Below, piece after piece: positions 1-5,312 of a stretch of DNA of 7,160 bases (within the stretch, counting starts at the first letter, position 1; each line of letters opens with the position of its first letter). The stretch is from positions 4,834 through 11,993 of the forward strand of contig PCSF01000263.1 of the NCBI GenBank assembly GCA_002771315.1, read 5' to 3'. Position numbers and translations under genes: made by a program. The stretch comes from Desulfobacterales bacterium CG23_combo_of_CG06-09_8_20_14_all_52_9. Its GTDB lineage: Bacteria > Desulfobacterota > Desulfobacteria > Desulfobacterales > UBA2156. The notes under the pieces were generated by a model. It saw only the letters and a list, made by a program, of their open reading frames with translations. It was not told where the DNA came from and made no database searches.

Positions 1-69
1 CTGGCAGAAATGAATGGTATGAAGCCAAATGATAATATACGCAATGGGCAAAAAATAATAATTCCCTGA
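1..69 (+). CDS. LysM-domain protein, C-terminal end (partial)
   Basis: The window opens inside a reading frame (phase 1) of 22 residues that ends at TGA 67-69. The residues read LAEMNGM, then NDNIRNGQKIIIP and stop. This is the second half of a LysM repeat, whose usual pattern is L-x-x-x-N followed later by I-x-x-G-Q-x-L-x-I-P. LysM modules bind N-acetylglucosamine-containing glycans, mostly peptidoglycan, so the full protein is probably exported and wall-associated, for example a murein hydrolase or a secreted anchor protein. The LysM lies at the extreme C-terminus. Nothing can be said about the rest of the protein because it is upstream of the window. Confidence 0.7.
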   Translation: MAEMNGMKPNDNIRNGQKIIIP

Positions 70-408
70 TATTATGGCAGAATTTTGGTTATAATCGAGA
101 TGAATACCTGAGCCAGTCTTATGCGACACACACCTTCAGACATTTAAAAAAATCCTCTCAAACGATCCCACCTGGAACTGACCAACGTCTGCGACGCGTT
201 TCTGAACCAATGACCTGGATCAGGTGGGTATTGCGCGACAGGTCATGAGGGTGACAGGGCCATCATAGAATGGTGTCATCCCATAGCCGTAAGTTTTGGT
301 TCACGCTATCCAACGTTCATCCTATCTTATAATCAGAACACTCGCATCAGCTGTCGGCTGCGCTGCTCGCCCGTGGTTGATTGGTGAAATATCACAGGAT
401 GCGTCCCA
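70..408. other. Gene-poor intergenic stretch with no recognised feature
   Basis: These 339 bases lie between the tail-to-tail LysM gene and arfB. I translated both strands by eye and found no recognisable protein. The longest opening is plus-strand frame 3, open from 36 to 245, but it has no early start codon, no ribosome binding site and no family resemblance. Two isolated TATAAT hexamers (90-95 and 328-333) lack a convincing -35 box at 16-18 bp. No intrinsic terminator is evident after either gene. The stretch may be decayed coding DNA, but I cannot show that. Confidence 0.5.
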
Positions 409-834
409 TTATTCATCCATTTCGGGTTTAGTATGGCGCGATCGCTTGATTTGTCCCCGATGAAGTTTGTTTTCTATACGACGCGCAAGCGAGGCGCGTG
501 TTGGCTTCGTAGCACGCCGTGCCTTTGGAATTTCAAGCGCCTTGCGAATCAGACGGGTCAAACGTTGACGTGCATCTTGTCGATTCTGCGCTTGCGTTCG
601 AAAACGTCGGGCTTCGATCACTAGAATACCCTCCGCGGACACATGCTTGCCCGCAATGCAACGCAGACGCTCCCGGACCGCATCTGACAAGGAGGGGGAA
701 TGCTGGAGATCAAAACGCAATTGAACTGCCGTGGCAACTTTGTTGATGTTCTGGCCTCCTGGGCCAGAGGCAGAAACGAATTTTTCTTCAAGTTCGCTCT
801 CGGCAATGACAAGCTTGGACGTAATGGTTAACAT
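409..834 (-). CDS. arfB: Peptidyl-tRNA hydrolase ArfB (ribosome rescue, YaeJ family)
   Basis: This is a 141-residue protein, the usual length of ArfB (about 140). It hydrolyses peptidyl-tRNA on ribosomes stalled on mRNAs that lack a stop codon. The RF1/RF2-like catalytic domain is in the N-terminal 100 residues and carries GPGGQNINK, with the catalytic GGQ at residues 26-28. The family's STAIHLRFD-like strand appears as ATAVQLRFD (35-43), and RRFRTQAQNRQDA (76-88) matches the conserved R-S-Q-x-x-N segment. After about residue 100 comes the Lys/Arg-rich tail (KARRATKPTRAS, then more basic residues) that in this family inserts into the empty mRNA channel. The tail separates ArfB from true release factors. 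The ATG at 834 fits the family N-terminus; only a weak AAGAG lies about 12 bases upstream. The gene stands alone, between unrecognised sequence and a gene remnant, so it is probably monocistronic and possibly translocated. Confidence 0.93.
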   Translation of the reverse strand: MLTITSKLVIAESELEEKFVSASGPGGQNINKVATAVQLRFDLQHSPSLSDAVRERLRCIAGKHVSAEGILVIEARRFRTQAQNRQDARQRLTRLIRKALEIPKARRATKPTRASLARRIENKLHRGQIKRSRHTKPEMDE

Positions 835-861
835 GTCGCAAGATTACTCTTGAGGCAATAG

Positions 862-1038
862 AAACACAAGATCGCCGTTCCATACCGGAAAAACGTCGAT
901 CCCAACAAACCGCTTCCTGATCAGGGTTTCAAGATCGAGCCGCTTCAAGCCAAATTCATCAAATGGATGCTGTTCAAGAATTTTGGCGGAAGTTATTTAC
1001 AACTGGGAGAATTCAAAGTGTTCGCACCGGAGCCGTGA
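862..1038 (+). pseudogene. 5'-truncated remnant resembling the end of an F5/8 type C (discoidin) domain
   Basis: Frame 1 is open from just after an in-frame TAG (859-861) to TGA 1036-1038, giving 58 residues with protein-like composition but no start codon before codon 36. It contains YRKNVDPNKPLPDQGF, then KFIKWMLFKNFGGSYLQLGE, then FKVFAPEP and stop. The pattern (R/K)-(F/Y)-(V/I)-K-x-x-x-x-x-N-x-G-G-x-Y-x-x-L-x-E-F-x-V resembles the last two strands of discoidin-type carbohydrate- or surface-binding domains, which are usually exported. The 5' part is missing: 27 bases separate the open frame from the arfB start codon, and arfB occupies the DNA beyond. I read it as the tail of a gene broken by rearrangement. 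The coding character is fairly convincing by eye; the domain assignment is tentative. Confidence 0.5.
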
Positions 1039-1082
1039 ATAACTGACTTATGACTAACGTAACAAGTACAAGAGGTCCGAGT

Positions 1083-2261
1083 CTAAATATAGCGATCCAC
1101 CATTTCGGTAATGAAGGCCTCTACTCCGACATCCCCTCCCTTGGCACGGAGATCGGCGACGAGATTTTGCAGCTTCCGATAGGTATCCGGATCCTGCTTT
1201 AAATCGTCCGTGGATTGATAGGCGCCGCCCCTCCTTCCGATACGGTAAATCAAACGGTCTTCAGCCGGAAGTGCTTGATATTTGGCGATGACCTCCAGCA
1301 TTTTAGCCTTGTCTTCCGTAAGCTTTCCGGAAACTTCTTCCAGCAGGTTCATGATGTGATCGCTGGTCACCGTGGAGCTGATGCCCTCCAATGCCTCAAT
1401 GAAGTGTTTGATCTCTTCGGCCACCCCGTCGTCGGTCTGCATGGTGAACGTGCCGTCGGCCACTTTCTCATAAAGGGGCACATGCCGAGGAATCCTGAGA
1501 CTCCGCAGCCGGATGAAATGAGGGTTGATCCGGTTGAGGACATCGGCCGTGGCATCGGCGTGATCCCGCCACAATTTTTGTCCGCCAAGTCCGGGCATTA
1601 TATATTCCGAAAGCTCCATTCCGGCTTCGATCAGCTTCCTTCCCGCTTCCACATGCTGGGCTGCGCTCACCCCTTTTTTGATCAACCTCAATAAAGGGTC
1701 ATATCCTGTCTCAAGACCGATATGTACCCGGTCCAGGCCGGCTTCCCGGATTCTTGCCAAAGCTTCCACCGACTTTCGGATCACGGTTCGGGAACGGGAA
1801 TAGGTGGTCACCCGGGTGATCTGGGGAAATCGATCCCGCAGGAATTTCAGGATACTGACCAGGTCATCTGTTTTCATGATCAGGTTGTCGGCGTCCTGCA
1901 AAAAGCACGCACCGGTTTTGTAGTATAACCAGATGCCCACACTGCGGTAGCTGCTGCTGTATCCGCCGTTATTGAGAACGGCGCTGACGACGGCGTCATT
2001 GACTTCCCCACTATATCCCATCCGCCAGGAAAGGGCACTAATGTCGTCGGCGATATCCTTGGCGGTTTGGATGTCTGCTTGGATCTCCTCCACGCTTCTA
2101 AGGGAAAACTTCCGCCCTTTGTACACCGGACAAAAGAGGCACTGGTTCCACGGACAGTTGCGGGTGACCCGCAACAGCAGGCTTCTGGCCTCATTGGGGG
2201 GCCGGATGGGTCCCTGTTCGAATTTCAATTCCCTTCGATTTTTTTCCATGTCGTTTTCCAT
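1083..2261 (-). CDS. Radical SAM protein with CX4CX2C cluster motif
   Basis: This 392-residue protein has an N-terminal radical SAM core. The [4Fe-4S] ligands are in NCPWNQCLFC: C36, C41 and C44. The spacing is CX4CX2C, one residue longer than the canonical CX3CX2C. The only other cysteine is C119, so a second cysteine-ligated cluster is unlikely. Further marks of the fold are TYSRSRT (153-159), HIGLETGYD (180-188, the Elp3/MiaB-like strand facing SAM) and IMPGLGG (221-227). The region after residue 270 is mostly helical and unassigned. Enzymes of this superfamily cleave SAM to a 5'-deoxyadenosyl radical; the substrate here is unknown. The ATG at 2261 is preferred over the ATG at codon 5 because GGGA lies about 7 bases upstream of the first only. 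It follows the M24 peptidase gene after 84 bases in the same direction and is the last gene of the minus-strand cluster. I recall proteins with the CPWNxCxFC signature as common and uncharacterised in deltaproteobacteria, but could not check. Confidence 0.85.
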   Translation of the reverse strand: MENDMEKNRRELKFEQGPIRPPNEARSLLLRVTRNCPWNQCLFCPVYKGRKFSLRSVEEIQADIQTAKDIADDISALSWRMGYSGEVNDAVVSAVLNNGGYSSSYRSVGIWLYYKTGACFLQDADNLIMKTDDLVSILKFLRDRFPQITRVTTYSRSRTVIRKSVEALARIREAGLDRVHIGLETGYDPLLRLIKKGVSAAQHVEAGRKLIEAGMELSEYIMPGLGGQKLWRDHADATADVLNRINPHFIRLRSLRIPRHVPLYEKVADGTFTMQTDDGVAEEIKHFIEALEGISSTVTSDHIMNLLEEVSGKLTEDKAKMLEVIAKYQALPAEDRLIYRIGRRGGAYQSTDDLKQDPDTYRKLQNLVADLRAKGGDVGVEAFITEMVDRYI

Positions 2262-2345
2262 ACCATTCCCGAAAAGGATCAGTGAGTGAGCAAAATAAGA
2301 TATTTACGATTCCACCTGATATAAAAATAGAAACGGCAAGACCGA

Positions 2346-3551
2346 TCAGCAAATGAAGATTTCGATGGGCACCTTGCTGATGAGCCGGGATCCGTTTTTG
2401 GTAACGTGAAAAACGCTCTCCAGGCCGGCTGCATAGGCATCCTGAAAAACGATTTTAGGCTCCAGAGCAAAGGTCATCCCCGGTTCCAGAACATCAGCCC
2501 TATCCTTGGCAATGATGTGCGGCTCAATGAGTTCAAGGCCTATGCCGTGCCCGATGAAACGGACCTGATACCCCTGGGGTCCCAGATACTGATCTGCGTA
2601 TCCCATCTTTTTCGCCAGATTCACCGAGTGCTGAAAAAGCTCACCGGTGGTTACCCCCGGATTTGCCATTTCTAAAACTGCGTCGTGAATCTCGATGACG
2701 GCGCGGCAGGCTTTTTCTGCTGATTTGGGCATAGAACCGATGGCGAACATGCGCGTCTCATCCATGTGATAGCCGTTTAAAACCGAACCCAGATCCACCA
2801 TGATTGGTTCCCCCGGAGACAAAAGTTTGCTTCCCGCCCCGGATGGAAAAGCGGACGAAGTCCCTTCTCCGCTGGTGGAAGCGTCCAGGACCCCCGGCAT
2901 GCCGCCGTTCTTTCCGCTGAGCACATGCCACGGGTAGGCGCCGCCGCTTTGGAAATTTCGATCCCGCAGCATACCGCCGTGTCCAAGCTTGCGGGCAAAT
3001 GTTTCATACATACCGGCAAACTCCATCTCGGAAATCCCCGGCCGCATGACGGAACGCATGTATTCAAAGGTCCGCCGGCTCATCTCGGCCGTATTTTCCA
3101 TCTGCTCGATCTCCCACGAGGATTTGATGGTTCTGACCTTCAGGATCAAAGGCGATGCATCCAAAATCCGTTTTGCCGGAAGCAGGACCTTATAAAATTC
3201 AAAATCTCTTACCGGAAGCACGTCAAGCTCGAGACCCAGTACCGCAGGGAGATGGCCGAAGGCATCCTGGATCAGTTCAGGCACCGCTCTTACGGAAGGA
3301 ATCTCAAAAATATGGTGTATGGAAGATTCTCTTTTTGCCCGGGGGAAATAGCGCTTGATCATCAAAAGGGGCTCCCCTTTCTGCGGGATGTAAAGGAACC
3401 CGTTTTGCGCCGTGCCCGAAAAGTAGAAAAGATCGACCCGCTGGATAATCAATATGCCCTCGATTTCGGATAAAGCCATCTCTTTTTGGATGGTCTTGAT
3501 CCGGTTTTCGACTTCGCTATCCGGTACCCGAAATGTCTCCGTTTGGGTCAT
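2346..3551 (-). CDS. M24 family metallopeptidase (Xaa-Pro peptidase / creatinase fold)
   Basis: The protein has 401 residues. The N-terminal creatinase-type domain (about 15-140) includes GILIIQRVDLFYFSGTAQ (32-49), typical of prolidase and Xaa-Pro aminopeptidase relatives. The C-terminal pita-bread catalytic domain (about 150-395) carries all five expected metal ligands: D253 (in MVDLGSV), D264 (in GYHMDETR), H335 (in FIGHGIGLE), E364 (in ALEPK) and E378 (in GLESVF). H345 (in EPH) matches the second conserved histidine. An active, dinuclear-metal, cytoplasmic hydrolase is therefore likely. No signal peptide is seen. Substrate is not determined by sequence: relatives cleave Xaa-Pro dipeptides or peptides, creatine or ectoine. 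The ATG at 3551 is preceded by GAAAG and, further up, AAGGGA. It lies 205 bases after the thioesterase gene and 84 before the radical SAM gene, all on the same strand. Confidence 0.88.
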   Translation of the reverse strand: MTQTETFRVPDSEVENRIKTIQKEMALSEIEGILIIQRVDLFYFSGTAQNGFLYIPQKGEPLLMIKRYFPRAKRESSIHHIFEIPSVRAVPELIQDAFGHLPAVLGLELDVLPVRDFEFYKVLLPAKRILDASPLILKVRTIKSSWEIEQMENTAEMSRRTFEYMRSVMRPGISEMEFAGMYETFARKLGHGGMLRDRNFQSGGAYPWHVLSGKNGGMPGVLDASTSGEGTSSAFPSGAGSKLLSPGEPIMVDLGSVLNGYHMDETRMFAIGSMPKSAEKACRAVIEIHDAVLEMANPGVTTGELFQHSVNLAKKMGYADQYLGPQGYQVRFIGHGIGLELIEPHIIAKDRADVLEPGMTFALEPKIVFQDAYAAGLESVFHVTKNGSRLISKVPIEIFIC

Positions 3552-3580
3552 GGTCTTTCAATTCCCTTATCGATTTTTTG

Positions 3581-3606
3581 CCGCAGGGCTTTACCCCCAT
3601 CTGCGG
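3581..3606 (-). other. GC-rich hairpin upstream of the M24 peptidase start
   Basis: CCGCAG (3581-3586) and CTGCGG (3601-3606) form a perfect 6-bp stem around a 14-base loop. Using five of those pairs, an inner GGG/CCC helix can stack after a bulge. On the minus strand it lies about 30 bases upstream of the peptidase ATG and is followed by CAAAAAA, not by a T-run, so it is not an intrinsic terminator in that direction. It could lie in the peptidase leader or mark a processing site. The function is speculative. Confidence 0.3.
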
Positions 3607-3756
3607 GCCATTATGTGCCAAGTATAAAAAGTAATGCTCTTTTGCTCGGGGTATCTGCTTCGGGGATGCCTTATGGAAACTCTGCCGCGGCAATCTGTCC
3701 TTTTTGCACGGCTCCAACCCCGGGATTTTTGAAATGCGATCGCTTACGGGAAACGG

Positions 3757-4179
3757 TTACAAAAAAGGTATCGGCTTCCCGGTTCGATACAGCAAGGCCT
3801 GGCAGGTTGCAACAAGGGCCTTATCCGAATCCGTCACGTTGATTTGATAACTGGCGGTCTTTTTGGTCCGGCCGACTTCGCGTGCCTCTGCCCTCAACCG
3901 GGTTCCGGAAGGAGGGCTGGAAATGTATGTCACATTGATATTGAGAGCCACACCGATGGTCCCATCCCATTGACCCACGGTCTGAAACGCCTCATCGATG
4001 AGGGCAAAAATGGCGCCGCCGTGCATACGCTCGTATATGTTGTTCATCTTGTCCGGGTCAAAGACCATTTCGACCGCGGAAAACCCTTCCTCCAATTCAA
4101 CCAATCGGATATTTAGGGTTCTGGCAAAAGGTTCCGATGACACCTTTTGAAAAATAGCCTTTTTGACTGTCGGATCCAT
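3757..4179 (-). CDS. PaaI-like hotdog-fold acyl-CoA thioesterase
   Basis: This is a 140-residue single hotdog domain, the usual length for PaaI-type thioesterases. The signature region NNIYERMHGGAIFALIDEAF (46-65) matches the family pattern N-x(5)-HGG-x-x-F-x-L-x-D, with N47, H53-G54-G55 and the catalytic acid D62. The later strand NINVTYISSPPSGTRL (80-95) matches the conserved N-x-x-x-x-(F/Y)-(L/I)-x-P-(A/x)-x-x-G segment. Such enzymes hydrolyse aryl- or acyl-CoA thioesters in the cytoplasm as tetramers; the acyl group here is unknown. The open frame extends to 4296, but the ATG at 4179 is chosen: AAGGA sits six bases upstream, the extra N-terminus would overlap the preceding gene, and M1 here fits the family start. 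It follows the 79-residue orphan gene after 19 bases, so the two are almost certainly cotranscribed. Confidence 0.88.
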   Translation of the reverse strand: MDPTVKKAIFQKVSSEPFARTLNIRLVELEEGFSAVEMVFDPDKMNNIYERMHGGAIFALIDEAFQTVGQWDGTIGVALNINVTYISSPPSGTRLRAEAREVGRTKKTASYQINVTDSDKALVATCQALLYRTGKPIPFL

Positions 4180-4185
4180 TGACGG

Positions 4186-4190
4186 TCCTT
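4186..4190 (-). promoter_or_regulatory. Ribosome binding site fixing the thioesterase start
   Basis: Minus-strand AAGGA with a six-base spacer (CCGTCA) precedes the ATG at 4179. The longer in-frame start at 4296 has no need to be invoked. Confidence 0.7.
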
Positions 4191-4198
4191 GCTTTTTT

Positions 4199-4438
4199 TT
4201 ATTCTGTTTTCCCGAAGGTTTCTCCGCTTTCCACCTCGGCGATACAGGCCATGAAATCCTCAGAAAAGGCGTCCTGGATCTGTTCTTCCCTCCCAAATTC
4301 CGAGACTTCGGTGGCCACGTTTCTTCCGATTCCGTATGTTACATTCCATCCCTTCTTGCAGAGCAGCTCAATGACTTTTTCGGTCTGTTCTCGAGTGGCA
4401 TCGCTCCCGATATTTTGCGGTGCAATGAAAAATTTCAC
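4199..4438 (-). CDS. Small conserved-looking protein of unknown function, 79 aa, GTG start
   Basis: I do not recognise this protein. With the GTG start at 4438 it has 79 residues beginning MKFFIAPQNIGSD. The GTG is chosen because a perfect AAGGAG stands six bases before it; an ATG seven codons upstream (4459) has no ribosome binding site and would place that AAGGAG inside the coding region. The predicted pattern is a strand (KFFIAP), a helix rich in charged residues (REQTEKVIELLCKKG), a strand (NVTYGIG), then an acidic helical end (QIQDAFSEDFMACIAEVE). This is a small alpha/beta fold. There are two cysteines but no metal-binding motif, no signal peptide and no membrane segment, so it is probably cytoplasmic. 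It lies 19 bases before the thioesterase gene and 55 after the 98-residue gene, inside the minus-strand cluster. Confidence 0.7.
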   Translation of the reverse strand: MKFFIAPQNIGSDATREQTEKVIELLCKKGWNVTYGIGRNVATEVSEFGREEQIQDAFSEDFMACIAEVESGETFGKTE

Positions 4439-4444
4439 CTTACG

Positions 4445-4450
4445 CTCCTT
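4445..4450 (-). promoter_or_regulatory. Strong Shine-Dalgarno site selecting the GTG start at 4438
   Basis: Minus-strand AAGGAG with a six-base spacer (CGTAAG) precedes GTG. It is the best ribosome binding site in the window and decides the start of the 79-residue protein. Confidence 0.75.
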
Positions 4451-4493
4451 TCCGTGCATGCAGCTTTTAGACTGATGATTTTAATGCCACGAC

Positions 4494-4790
4494 TCAGGCC
4501 ACATCAGGGGGAGAGTCATTTCGATCTTTTGGCTTGCAGGCTTTCTCTTCGACATCACTTTTCAGATAATCGTACCAGCTGCCGGTATAGCTGCACTGGA
4601 TGATTTCCCTGATTTTCTTGATGAGGTAGGCGTTGGTTTCTGCTTCACCATCCTGCCGCAGCCGGAAGGCAATGAGTCTCTGGAGGTTTTTATCCTTCCG
4701 CTGTCGGTCCGGTACCATCCTCATGGTCCTCTGAAGAATGGCTTGAAACGGCCCATCCTGCTCCTCAATGGCGATGATTTTGGCTGCCAT
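4494..4790 (-). CDS. Small charged protein of unknown function, 98 aa
   Basis: I do not recognise this protein. The chosen ATG at 4790 gives 98 residues beginning MAAKIIAIEEQDGPF. It follows GGAAAGGGGGGGC, a G-rich ribosome binding site; the in-frame ATG five codons earlier (4805) has no such site and would leave a leader of only about 11 bases after the promoter upstream. The middle (residues 18-70) is probably helical and very rich in Arg, Lys, Gln and Asp, with RMVPDRQRKDKNLQRLIAFR as its core. A short aromatic segment, CSYTGSWYDYL, follows, and the last 20 residues are charged, proline-containing and probably disordered. There is no membrane segment or signal peptide. It is the first gene after the promoter at 4823-4851, so it leads the minus-strand cluster. 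A nucleic-acid- or protein-binding accessory role is possible but is only a guess from composition. Confidence 0.65.
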   Translation of the reverse strand: MAAKIIAIEEQDGPFQAILQRTMRMVPDRQRKDKNLQRLIAFRLRQDGEAETNAYLIKKIREIIQCSYTGSWYDYLKSDVEEKACKPKDRNDSPPDVA

Positions 4791-4822
4791 GCCCCCCCTT
4801 TCCATGATGCAATCAGTGGTAA

Positions 4823-4851
4823 ATAATAATGCGTTTCTATGCTTCTGGCAA
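4823..4851 (-). promoter_or_regulatory. Sigma70-type promoter for the minus-strand cluster
   Basis: Read on the minus strand, TTGCCA (4851-4846) is followed after 17 bp by TATTAT (4828-4823). Each box has one mismatch to TTGACA and TATAAT, and the spacing is ideal. Transcription would start near 4816, giving a leader of about 26 bases to the ATG at 4790. This is the only convincing promoter I found and is placed correctly for the five-gene cluster. Confidence 0.55.
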
Positions 4852-5075
4852 ACAAAAATGCCTCACCCCGGGATCCCCACGGATATTAAATAGGATTTGT
4901 AATCCTGAAGCCCTCAAATCCGATCATAAAATTTAAGCGTGATCCTGGCTTCCTGACGGATTGAATATCTTTTTTTCATGTGTTAAAAACCGGTGCAAAG
5001 GTGGCTTCCGCTGGGATCAAAGCGATCGATTAGATCCGACCCGCATGGTGGATCCTGACGGCCGCCTTTATTTTT
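4852..5075. other. Intergenic stretch between the cluster promoter and the palindromic repeat
   Basis: No gene is recognised here. The notable structure is a symmetric spot at 4892-4921, about 40-70 bases upstream of the cluster's -35 box: AGGATT-TGT-AATCCT (4892-4906), overlapping a wider pair GGATTTG (4893-4899) and CAAATCC (4915-4921). It could be an operator or a chance hairpin. A 21-codon minus-strand ORF starting at 4979 has no ribosome binding site and is not called. Confidence 0.4.
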
Positions 5076-5280
5076 GATGGCTTCGTAAAAAGTCCATCTG
5101 CTGCGTTGCGCTGCATCCCCTGCCCGGTTGAATGCCGCTTTGCGGCCCTGCTTTGCAGGATTCAACCGGGTAAATCATTGCGGCGTACATATAAGTACGC
5201 CTCATTCCTCAGGATTTGCGCGCCTTGCATCTGAAGCTTTTTACCTTGCCATCCCAATTTTGAGTTTTTACGATTTCATC
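5076..5280. repeat. Composite palindromic dispersed repeat (MITE- or REP-like element)
   Basis: The element is bounded by imperfect inverted ends: 5076-5094 pairs with 5262-5280 at 15 of 19 positions, and about as well (14 of 19) with an inner copy at 5237-5253 that includes a perfect GTAAAAAG/CTTTTTAC match (5085-5092 with 5237-5244). Between them lies a hairpin, GGCGTAC-ATATAA-GTACGCC (5182-5201), and a separate three-way-junction block at 5123-5170. It encodes no protein. From memory, closely similar sequences (end motif like TTTTTACGAAGCCATC, hairpin GGCGTAC/GTACGCC) recur in Desulfobacterales genomes as non-autonomous intergenic repeats. Its right end is 32 bases before the MFS transporter start, so it lies in that gene's upstream region. 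Confidence 0.75.
5123..5170. repeat. Perfect three-way-junction palindrome inside the repeat
   Basis: CCCGGTTGAAT (5123-5133) pairs perfectly over 11 bp with ATTCAACCGGG (5160-5170). The enclosed 26 bases are exactly two abutting hairpins: GCCGC-TTT-GCGGC (5134-5146) and CCTGC-TTT-GCAGG (5147-5159). All 48 bases are paired except two TTT loops, and no base is unpaired at the junction. This regularity is strong evidence of selected structure. It breaks the left arm of the larger repeat, which suggests a separate element nested in it. Confidence 0.8.
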
Positions 5281-5312
5281 ATTTTTGGATTTCAACGCAT
5301 GGGGATGACCCC

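Noticed and set aside
36..248. Plus-strand frame open for 70 codons after the LysM stop
   Set aside because: It has no start codon near its beginning, no ribosome binding site and no recognisable motif; an opening of this length can occur by chance.
438..445. GCGATCGC palindromes here and at 3736-3743
   Set aside because: Two copies, one inside arfB coding sequence, is not enough to claim a repeat family.
1215..1694. 159-codon plus-strand ORF
   Set aside because: It is antisense to the radical SAM gene, with no motif or ribosome binding site.
2925..3473. 182-codon plus-strand ORF
   Set aside because: It lies antisense within the M24 peptidase gene, whose metal-ligand motifs are intact. It has no family resemblance and is a shadow frame.
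3606..3621. Minus-strand TTGGCAC, resembling the -24 box of a sigma54 promoter
   Set aside because: The expected TTGC/GC at the -12 position is absent at the required spacing.
4180..4296. N-terminal extension of the thioesterase frame to 4296
   Set aside because: It overlaps the preceding gene, is basic and unlike the family, and a proper ribosome binding site marks the ATG at 4179.
4914..4979. Minus-strand 21-codon ORF beginning MKKRYSIRQEAR, a possible leader peptide
   Set aside because: There is no Shine-Dalgarno site, and it lies upstream of the best promoter, so it would not be in the cluster transcript.
4983..5165. Minus-strand 60-codon ORF reading out of the repeat
   Set aside because: Its first third is the three-way-junction sequence and the rest matches nothing.
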